Positions 58,245 through 64,000 of a stretch of 64,000 nt of DNA are shown piece by piece. The position numbers and the translations under genes are program-made. This DNA is from Modestobacter lapidis. Lineage in GTDB: Bacteria > Actinomycetota > Actinomycetes > Mycobacteriales > Geodermatophilaceae. The DNA is taken from NCBI GenBank assembly GCA_019779905.1, contig JABAKE010000009.1:90473-154472 (forward strand), read 5' to 3'. Every line of letters starts with the position of its first letter. Positions within the stretch are counted from its first letter, which is position 1. The notes beneath the pieces are model-generated. The model did no database searches. It saw only the letters and a list, made by a program, of their open reading frames with translations, and was not told where the DNA came from.

Positions 58245-59444
58245 ATGACCTACCTGGACCACGCGGCCACCACGCCGCTCCTGCCCGCGGCGCTGGCGGC
58301 GATGACCGACCAGCTGGCCCGGGTGGGCAACGCCTCCTCCCTGCACGCCAGTGGCCGGGAGGCCCGCCGCGTGGCCGAGCAGTCGCGCGAGCGGATCGCC
58401 GAGGTCCTGGGCGCCCGCCCGTCGGAGGTGCTCTTCACCGGCGGCGGCACCGAGGGCGACAACCTCGCCGTCAAGGGTCTGTTCTGGGCGCGCCGGACCG
58501 CCGACGCCCGGCGCCGGCGCATCGTGGTGAGCCCGGCCGAGCACCACGCCGTCCTGGACAGCGTCGAGTGGTTGGAGAAGCACGATGCCGCGGAGGTGAC
58601 CTGGCTGCGGGTCGACCCGACCGGCCGGATCGGCGCCGAGGCGTTCGCCGAGGCGCTCGGCGACGGCCGGGACGTCGCGCTGGCCAGCGTCATGTGGGCC
58701 AACAACGAGATCGGCGCGGTCAGCGACCTGGCGACGCTGGCCGACGTCGCGCACGAGGTCGGGGTGCCGCTGCACACCGACGCGGTGCAGGCCGTCGGCC
58801 AGCTCCCGGTCGACTTCACCGCCAGCGGAGTCGATGCGCTCACCATGACCGGGCACAAGATCGGCGGTCCGATGGGCGCCGGTGTCCTGCTGCTGCGCCG
58901 CGACGCCGACTGCACGCCCCTGCTGCACGGCGGCGGTCAGGAGCGCGACGTCCGGTCCGGCACGCTGGACGTCGCGGCGATCGTGGGGCTCGCCGTCGCC
59001 GCGGTCACCTCGGTGGGCGATCGCGCCGGGCGCACGCCGCGACTGGCCGCGCTCCGCGACCGGCTGGTCGCCGGCGTCGTGGACCAGGTGCCCGACGCGG
59101 AGCTCAACGGGCCGCCGCTGGATGACGTCGTCGCCGGCGCGCCGGGCCGGCTGCCGGGCAACGCGCACCTGTCGTTCCCGGGAGCCGAGGGCGATGCCCT
59201 GCTGATGCTGCTGGACGCCCGCGGGATCGAGTGCTCGACCGGCTCGGCGTGCAGCGCCGGGGTCGCCCGTCCCAGCCACGTGCTGCTCGCCACGGGGGCG
59301 GACGCCGCCCGGGCCCGTAGCTCGCTGCGCTTCAGCCTCGGTCATACCTCCACCGACGCCGACGTCGACGCGCTGCTCGACGTCATCGCGCCGGTGGTCG
59401 AGCGCGCCCGCCGGGCCGGCACGGGGCGAGGTGAGCGGCAGTGA
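58245..59444 (+). CDS. Cysteine desulfurase (NifS/IscS type)
   Basis: This 399-residue PLP enzyme removes sulphur from cysteine as a persulfide. The PLP lysine is Lys205 in [15 protein letters not shown], and the persulfide Cys336 is in [32 protein letters not shown] is the usual N-terminus. The stop overlaps the GTG of mnmA (GTGA), so the sulphur source for tRNA 2-thiouridine is encoded directly before the thiolase enzyme that uses it. An Fe-S scaffold role cannot be excluded, but no isc/suf genes are present. Confidence 0.94.
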   Translation: MTYLDHAATTPLLPAALAAMTDQLARVGNASSLHASGREARRVAEQSRERIAEVLGARPSEVLFTGGGTEGDNLAVKGLFWARRTADARRRRIVVSPAEHHAVLDSVEWLEKHDAAEVTWLRVDPTGRIGAEAFAEALGDGRDVALASVMWANNEIGAVSDLATLADVAHEVGVPLHTDAVQAVGQLPVDFTASGVDALTMTGHKIGGPMGAGVLLLRRDADCTPLLHGGGQERDVRSGTLDVAAIVGLAVAAVTSVGDRAGRTPRLAALRDRLVAGVVDQVPDAELNGPPLDDVVAGAPGRLPGNAHLSFPGAEGDALLMLLDARGIECSTGSACSAGVARPSHVLLATGADAARARSSLRFSLGHTSTDADVDALLDVIAPVVERARRAGTGRGERQ

Positions 59445-60550
59445 GCGCACCAGCCCGGGTCATCGCGGCGATGAGCGGGGGAGTGGACTCCGCGGTCGCC
59501 GCCGCGCTGGCCGTCGACGCCGGTCACGAGGTGACCGGGGTGCACCTGGCGCTCTCGCCGGATCGGCAGACGCTGCGCAGCGGCGCGCGGGGGTGCTGCA
59601 GCGTCGAGGACGCCAACGACGCCCGCCGGGTCGCCGACGAGCTCGGCATCCCGTTCTACGTCTGGGATCTCGCCGACCGGTTCCGCGAGGACGTCGTCGA
59701 TGACTTCGTCGCCGAGTACGCCGCCGGCCGGACACCGAATCCGTGCCTCCGCTGCAACGAGAAGATCAAGTTCTCCGCGGTGCTGGACCGGGCCCGAGCG
59801 CTGGGCTTCGACGCCGTCGTCACCGGCCATCACGCGCGGCTGGCCGGCGGCGAGCTGCGCCGCTCGGTGGACGCGGCCAAGGACCAGTCCTACGTGCTCG
59901 GCGTGCTCACCGCCGAGCAGCTGGCCGGGGCGGTGTTCCCGCTGGGGTCGATCACCAAGGAGCGCGTCCGCGAGATCGCCGCCGAGCGCGGCTTCGCGGT
60001 GGCCACCAAGCCCGACTCGCACGACATCTGCTTCATCCCCGACGGCGACACTCGGGGCTTCCTGAGCCGGCGGCTCGGCGTCCAGCCCGGCCCGGTGGTC
60101 GACGCGGCGACGGGGACGACCATCGGCGAGCACGCCGGCACCCACGGGTTCACCATCGGCCAGCGCCGCGGGCTGGGCGTCAGCGCCGGCGACCAGCGGC
60201 CCCGGTACGTGCTGGGCATCGAGCCGGTCACCCGCACCGTCACCGTGGGCACCGCCGAGCAGGCCGAGGTCGACGAGGTGGTCACCGGCACGCCCACCTG
60301 GAGCGGGCCGGTGCCCGACCTGCCGTTCGCCGCCCAGGTGCAGCTGCGGGCGCACGGCACCCCGGTGCCGTGCCAGGTGAGCGGAACCGAGGGCGGCGGG
60401 CTGCGCATCGCGCTCGCCGAGCGGCAGCGCGGCGTGGCGCCGGGGCAGTCGGCGGTGCTCTACGCGCCGGACGCCGCCCGCGGTGACCGGGTGCTGGGGC
60501 AGGGCGCCGTCGTGCGCGCAGGTGAACGGCACCGGTCGGTCTCCTCCTGA
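59441..60550 (+). CDS. mnmA: tRNA-specific 2-thiouridylase MnmA
   Basis: The 369-residue MnmA puts sulphur on U34 of tRNA Lys, Glu and Gln. The PP-loop is SGGVDSAV at 12-19. The two catalytic Cys residues are in [15 protein letters not shown] and [15 protein letters not shown]. The central [14 protein letters not shown] block and the C-terminal beta domain are intact. GTG overlaps the nifS stop by four bases. Confidence 0.95.
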   Translation: MSAPARVIAAMSGGVDSAVAAALAVDAGHEVTGVHLALSPDRQTLRSGARGCCSVEDANDARRVADELGIPFYVWDLADRFREDVVDDFVAEYAAGRTPNPCLRCNEKIKFSAVLDRARALGFDAVVTGHHARLAGGELRRSVDAAKDQSYVLGVLTAEQLAGAVFPLGSITKERVREIAAERGFAVATKPDSHDICFIPDGDTRGFLSRRLGVQPGPVVDAATGTTIGEHAGTHGFTIGQRRGLGVSAGDQRPRYVLGIEPVTRTVTVGTAEQAEVDEVVTGTPTWSGPVPDLPFAAQVQLRAHGTPVPCQVSGTEGGGLRIALAERQRGVAPGQSAVLYAPDAARGDRVLGQGAVVRAGERHRSVSS

Positions 60551-60576
60551 CCGTGGCGAGGGGCGCGCGGGGCCGC

Positions 60577-60582
60577 TAGCGT
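60577..60582 (+). promoter_or_regulatory. Possible -10 (TAGCGT) for the 5'-nucleotidase gene
   Basis: TAGCGT lies 38 nt before GTG 60621. A GGAGGA ribosome binding site 4 nt before the start shows that this gene, unlike many others here, has a leader. Confidence 0.4.
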
Positions 60583-60620
60583 CCGGACGGACCGGTTCGG
60601 ACTCGTCCCTGGAGGACCCC

Positions 60621-62474
60621 GTGCGCCGTACGCGTCCCACCGTCGCCGTGACCCTGGCGCTCGCGACCGGACTGGTCGGGGTGCCCGCCGCCGCCTCGGG
60701 CACCCAGCGGAACGTCGACGTCCAGCTGGTCGCGATGAACGACTTCCACGGCCGCGTCTCGCTCACCAGTGGTGGAGACAGCGAACTGGTCACCGCACCG
60801 GGTGGCGACGGCGCCTACGGCACCGAGGACGACGTCGTCGCCGAGGTCGGCGGTGCGGCGAACGTGGCCGCGACGGTCCGGCAGGTGCAGACGTCGTTCC
60901 GCGGCACCGCCGGTGGCTCGGCGGCGTCCTTCTTCGTCGGCGCCGGCGACCTGGTCAGCGCCTCCCCGTTCGAGTCCAGCGTGTTCAAGGACGAGCCGAC
61001 CATCGAGGTGCTCAACGCGATGGGGCTGGACGTGTCCTCGGTGGGCAACCACGAGTTCGACCGCGGCACCCAGGAGCTGCGCCGCATCTCCGCGGCCACC
61101 GACGGCCGGTTCAGCGACGACGTCACCGCCTGCGAGGGCGTCACCGTGGGGGTCGACGGTTGCTTCGGCACCGACGAGCACGCCTTTTCCGGCGCACGGT
61201 TCCCGTACCTGGCCGCCAACGTGCTCGACACCGCCACCGGCGCCCCGATGCTGCCGCCGTACCAGGTCTTCACCACCCCCGACGGCAGCCGGATCGCGCT
61301 GATCGGCGTGGTCACCGAGACCACGCCGACCATCGTCGCGCCGGCCGGGATCGCCGACGTCCGGTTCGTCGACGAGGCCGAGGCGGTCAACCGCTACGTG
61401 CCGGAGCTGCAGGCCGACGGGATCGAGGCGATCGGCGTCCTGGTGCACGAGGGCGGGGAGGCCGAGGGCCCCGCGGCGCTGGACCCGAACGGCTGCGACC
61501 AGCTCACCGGGCCGATCGTGGGGATCAACGACGCCGTCGACGACGCCGTGGACCTGATCGTCAGCGCGCACAGCCACCAGGCCTACAGCTGCCTGCTGCC
61601 GGTGCCCGGCGGGCAGCCGCGGCTGGTCACCCAGGCCGGTTCCTACGGCCGGCTGGTCACCGACATCCGGCTGACCCTGGACGGGGAGACCGGTGACGTC
61701 GACCGGTCCGCCACCTACGGCGCGATGAACGTCCCGGTCACCCGGGAGGCCTCCGATGCCCGCGTGCAGTCGATCGTCGACCACTGGGCCGGCCGGGCCG
61801 CGGAGGCGGGGAACGCCGTCGTCGGCACGGTGACCGGTGACCTGCTGCGCGCGCGGGACGCCGGCGGCGCACCGGTGCGCGACGACGAGTCGGTGCTCGG
61901 CACCTTCGTGGCCAACGCCCAGCTCGCCGGTGCCCGGGCCGTGCCCGAGCTCGGGGAGCCGGTGGTCGCGTTCATGAACCCCGGCGGCCTGCGCACCGAC
62001 ATCCCCTTCGCGAGCAGTCCGGCCGGCGAGGGCGACGGGAACGTGACCTACCGGGAGCTGTTCGACGTCCAGCCGTTCAGCAACACGGTCAACTCCGTGT
62101 CGCTCACCGGCGCCGGCATCGACGCGGTGCTGGAGCAGCAGTTTCCCTCGGCCGCCCGGGACAGCACGCTGCTGCTGTCCACCTCCGACGGTTTCGGCTA
62201 CCAGTACGACCCGGCCCGCGCCGAGGGCGACCGGGTGTTCGACTGCTCGATCACCATCGCCGGCGTCCCGGTCGACCCGGCCGGCACCTACCGGGTCGTG
62301 GCGAACTCGTTCCTCATCGGCGGCGGCGACAGCTTCACGGCGTTCACCAGCGGGACCGGGCCGGTGACCGGACCGGTCGACGTCGACACCGCGGTGTCGT
62401 ATCTGGCGGCGAACTCGCCGCTGACCCCGCCGGTGGGCGACCACGCCGTGCTGGTGTCCGAGCCGACCTGCTGA
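60621..62474 (+). CDS. Secreted bifunctional metallophosphatase/5'-nucleotidase
   Basis: This 617-residue exported enzyme has a signal peptide (VRRTRPTVAVTLALATGLVGVPAAASG), a calcineurin-like metallophosphatase domain with AMNDFHGRVS, VGNHEFDRG and VSAHSHQAYSC metal sites, and a C-terminal 5'-nucleotidase domain with NPGGLRTDIPF and DVQPFSNTVNSVSLTGAGI plus GFGYQYD. It likely hydrolyses extracellular nucleotides to nucleosides and phosphate. The C-terminus has no LPXTG or anchor. The GTG start has GGAGGA 4 nt upstream. Confidence 0.92.
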   Translation: MRRTRPTVAVTLALATGLVGVPAAASGTQRNVDVQLVAMNDFHGRVSLTSGGDSELVTAPGGDGAYGTEDDVVAEVGGAANVAATVRQVQTSFRGTAGGSAASFFVGAGDLVSASPFESSVFKDEPTIEVLNAMGLDVSSVGNHEFDRGTQELRRISAATDGRFSDDVTACEGVTVGVDGCFGTDEHAFSGARFPYLAANVLDTATGAPMLPPYQVFTTPDGSRIALIGVVTETTPTIVAPAGIADVRFVDEAEAVNRYVPELQADGIEAIGVLVHEGGEAEGPAALDPNGCDQLTGPIVGINDAVDDAVDLIVSAHSHQAYSCLLPVPGGQPRLVTQAGSYGRLVTDIRLTLDGETGDVDRSATYGAMNVPVTREASDARVQSIVDHWAGRAAEAGNAVVGTVTGDLLRARDAGGAPVRDDESVLGTFVANAQLAGARAVPELGEPVVAFMNPGGLRTDIPFASSPAGEGDGNVTYRELFDVQPFSNTVNSVSLTGAGIDAVLEQQFPSAARDSTLLLSTSDGFGYQYDPARAEGDRVFDCSITIAGVPVDPAGTYRVVANSFLIGGGDSFTAFTSGTGPVTGPVDVDTAVSYLAANSPLTPPVGDHAVLVSEPTC

Positions 62475-62505
62475 CGCGGCCCGCCGGGTCGGCACGGCGG
62501 CGGGC

Positions 62506-62511
62506 TACCGT
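62506..62511 (+). promoter_or_regulatory. Leaderless-type -10 (TACCGT) for the MetE-like gene
   Basis: TACCGT ends 7 nt before the GTG at 62519. This fixes translation to begin upstream of the repeat inside the gene. Confidence 0.55.
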
Positions 62512-62518
62512 CGGCGCC

Positions 62519-63574
62519 GTGGCCTCGCCGAGTGAAGGACCCCGTCCCCCTCACCCTTCGCATGCTCAGGGCGAGCCTCTGGACGGGGCCGGGGAGCCGG
62601 CTCGGTGGGGGCCGGCCTCCGGTGTCGGGTCGCTGCCCGGCACCGATCCGGCCGAGGCGCTGCGGCTGGTGACCGGTGAGCTGCCCGAGTTCGCGCACCT
62701 GCCGGAGCTGCCGGCCCGCGGGCCGGGCGCCGATCTGATCGGGCGCACCGCCGCGCTGCTGGTCGACGTCGCGGTGGACCTCACCGCGGCCGGGTGGCGG
62801 CTGGTCGCGCGCCCGGGCAACGACCTGCGGCGGGCGAAGGAACTGCTCGAGCGGGACCTGGACGCCCTGTTCGAGGTCGCCGGCGGCTACACCGGCCCGT
62901 TCAAGGTGCAGGCCGCCGGGCCGTGGACGCTGGCCGCCGGGCTGGAGCGCTCGCGCGGCGACCGGGCGGTCGTAGACCCGGGCGCCCGCCGGGATCTCGC
63001 CCAGTCGCTGGCCGAGGGGCTGGCCGCGCACGTCGCCGCGGTGTCCGCCCGGATGCCCGGCGCGCAGGTCGTCGTCCAGCTCGACGAGCCGTCGGTGCCT
63101 GCCGTCCTGCAGGGCGGGCTGCCCACGGTGAGCGGCTTCGGCAAGCTGTCCGCGATCGAGGCGACGACGGTGGAGGAGGGGCTGGCCGGGCTGGTCCGGC
63201 AGCTGCCGGTACCGGTGGTGGTGCACTGCTGCGCCCTCCGGGCGCCGCTGGACCTGTTCCGCGCGGCCGGTGCCGCCGGGCTGTCCTTCGACCTGGGGCT
63301 GGTGCAGGACCTGGATGCCGTGGGCAGCGCGGTGGAGGCGGGCACCCATCTGCTGGTCGGCGTGGTGCCTGGCACCGACAGCGCCCTGCCCGCGCCCAAG
63401 GCCACCGCGACGCGGGTGCAGGCCTGGTGGAACGAGCTGGGCTTCCCGGCCGATCAGCTGGCCGCCGCCGTCACCCTCACCCCGGCCTGCGGCCTGGCCG
63501 GCGCGAGCGCGGGCTACGCCCGGACCGCCCTCACCCACGTGCGCGAGGCGGCGAAGTACCTGCTGCCGGAGTGA
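62519..63574 (+). CDS. MetE-like (B12-independent methionine synthase C-terminal family) protein with a repeat in its 5' end
   Basis: This 351-residue protein matches the C-terminal catalytic domain family of MetE: GVGSLPGTDPAEALRLV at the start, VVQLDEPSVPAVL, PVVVHCCALRAPLDLFRAAG (zinc-type His-x-Cys) and LTPACGLAGAS (third Cys). Stand-alone proteins of this kind occur next to other genes in actinobacteria and their methyl donor is unsettled. Codons 6-24 (62534-62590) are a 57-bp palindromic repeat, in frame, coding EGPRPPHPSHAQGEPLDGA. No start codon lies between the repeat and GVGSLPG, so the repeat must be translated. The GTG at 62519 has TACCGT 7 nt upstream. Confidence 0.85.
   Translation: MASPSEGPRPPHPSHAQGEPLDGAGEPARWGPASGVGSLPGTDPAEALRLVTGELPEFAHLPELPARGPGADLIGRTAALLVDVAVDLTAAGWRLVARPGNDLRRAKELLERDLDALFEVAGGYTGPFKVQAAGPWTLAAGLERSRGDRAVVDPGARRDLAQSLAEGLAAHVAAVSARMPGAQVVVQLDEPSVPAVLQGGLPTVSGFGKLSAIEATTVEEGLAGLVRQLPVPVVVHCCALRAPLDLFRAAGAAGLSFDLGLVQDLDAVGSAVEAGTHLLVGVVPGTDSALPAPKATATRVQAWWNELGFPADQLAAAVTLTPACGLAGASAGYARTALTHVREAAKYLLPE
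62534..62590 (+). repeat. Palindromic element, type B, copy 12, inside a coding sequence
   Basis: GAAGGACCCCGTCC...GGACGGGGCC, exactly 57 bp and therefore frame-neutral. The inner stem is CCCT/AGGG where copy 3b has CCCC/GGGG, a paired change. Confidence 0.9.
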
Positions 63575-63617
63575 CTTCCGGCCAGTCGCGCAGGGCTCTG
63601 ACCTGCTGCTTTCGCCT

Positions 63618-63645
63618 TGTAGTGACCTTCTCAGTGCGGTAGGAT
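63618..63645 (+). promoter_or_regulatory. Promoter of the DUF222 gene
   Basis: TTGTAG (63618-63623) and TAGGAT (63640-63645) are separated by 16 bp, a good sigma-A-type promoter. The SOS box starts at the next base. Confidence 0.6.
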
Positions 63646-63661
63646 TCGAACATCAGTTCGA
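63646..63661 (+). promoter_or_regulatory. LexA (SOS) box
   Basis: TCGAACATCAGTTCGA is a perfect match to the actinobacterial LexA consensus TCGAACnnnnGTTCGA. It adjoins the -10 element, 19 nt before the ATG of the DUF222 gene, so LexA would block transcription until DNA damage. Confidence 0.85.
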
Positions 63662-63679
63662 GTGACTGCGGGAGGTGTC

Positions 63680-64000
63680 ATGGGCGAGTTGTCCTCGGCT
63701 CTGGACGCGCTCGCGGCTGAGGATCTGCACGACCTGAGCGATGGGCTGGTGCTGGATCGGGTGGCGGAGCTGGTGCGGGTGGTGAACCGGGCGACCGCAG
63801 AGCTGGCCCGGACGGTGCGGCACGCGGGTTGCACGCAGGCCGTCGAGCACGACGGGATGACGAGCACGCGGTCGTGGCTGATCGGGCATCCGCGGCTGGC
63901 GCCGGCTGAGGCCTCCCGGCTGGTGCGCGCGGGTCGGGTGTTGGAGCACTTCCCGGTCATGGCCGCGGGGTTCGCTGCCGGGGACATCACTGCCGCCCAA
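63680..64000 (+). CDS. DUF222/13E12-family protein (5' part only)
   Basis: The first 107 residues of a gene cut by the window edge are visible: ATG with GGGAGG six bases upstream, then LSSALDALAAEDLHDLSDG and TVRHAGCTQAVEHDGMTSTRSWLIG, which match the DUF222 domain of 13E12-repeat proteins. These proteins usually end in an HNH nuclease domain, which would lie beyond the window. They are numerous in this group and are known to be under LexA control in mycobacteria, in agreement with the SOS box just upstream. Whether it is a mobile-element nuclease is unknown. Confidence 0.85.
   Translation, partial: MGELSSALDALAAEDLHDLSDGLVLDRVAELVRVVNRATAELARTVRHAGCTQAVEHDGMTSTRSWLIGHPRLAPAEASRLVRAGRVLEHFPVMAAGFAAGDITAAQ

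Noticed and set aside
63680..64000. A prophage or IS element at the right edge
   Set aside because: Only a DUF222 protein is visible. No integrase, terminal repeats or phage genes are seen before the window ends.

Overview
The window is a chromosomal segment of a very high-GC actinobacterium. Third codon positions are almost entirely G or C. The gene families point to the Frankiales/Geodermatophilaceae group (Blastococcus, Geodermatophilus, Modestobacter-like): a DUF2550 gene beside atpC, pduO and murA; NucS mismatch repair instead of MutS/MutL; a MurA with Asp in place of the catalytic Cys; the GlgE pathway; and a DUF222/13E12 protein behind an actinobacterial SOS box. The lineage is inferred from gene content and style, not from a database search.

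Layout. Positions 1-9400 hold the tail of an unidentified gene, a membrane-protein gene and the F1Fo ATP synthase genes (atpZ-B-E-F-H-A-G-D). atpC stands about 690 bp apart, behind a terminator hairpin, two repeats and a small ORF, and is followed by DUF2550. Positions 9500-18140 carry pduO, murA, an ECHDC3-like crotonase, a dicarboxylate/amino-acid symporter, a lipoprotein, nucS, a tandem-domain 3-hydroxyacyl-CoA dehydrogenase and a small Zn-ribbon protein. Positions 18145-21565 hold a cell-surface operon on the minus strand (membrane protein, DUF4397 protein, class F-like sortase). Positions 21750-29170 hold a DivIVA-like coiled-coil protein, methylmalonyl-CoA epimerase, thiolase, an FAD oxidoreductase, a thioredoxin-TPR protein and a secreted zinc peptidase.

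Positions 29300-53200 are dominated by alpha-glucan metabolism. glgE-treS-mak-glgB form a minus-strand operon, with glgP nearby and glgX further on, so trehalose-to-glucan synthesis and glucan breakdown are both represented. An Fe(III) ABC transporter operon with an IdeR/DtxR-like box and a branched-chain amino-acid ABC operon (with a fused LivM-LivG) lie between them. Positions 53260-64000 hold an orphan ABC ATPase, an enoyl-CoA hydratase coupled to a Cds1-like PLP enzyme, etfBA, nifS-mnmA (tRNA 2-thiolation), a secreted 5'-nucleotidase, a MetE-like protein and the start of a DUF222 gene.

Two genome-style signals run through the window. First, about a dozen copies of a roughly 57-bp GC-rich palindromic element (AAGGACC...GGCC) occur, most of them touching or within a few bases of a stop codon. 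Their hairpin arms co-vary, and one copy sits in frame inside the 5' end of the MetE-like gene. Second, many genes have a TANNNT hexamer 6-9 nt before the start codon with no Shine-Dalgarno sequence, as expected for leaderless mRNAs. No tRNA, rRNA, CRISPR array, IS element or prophage was seen.
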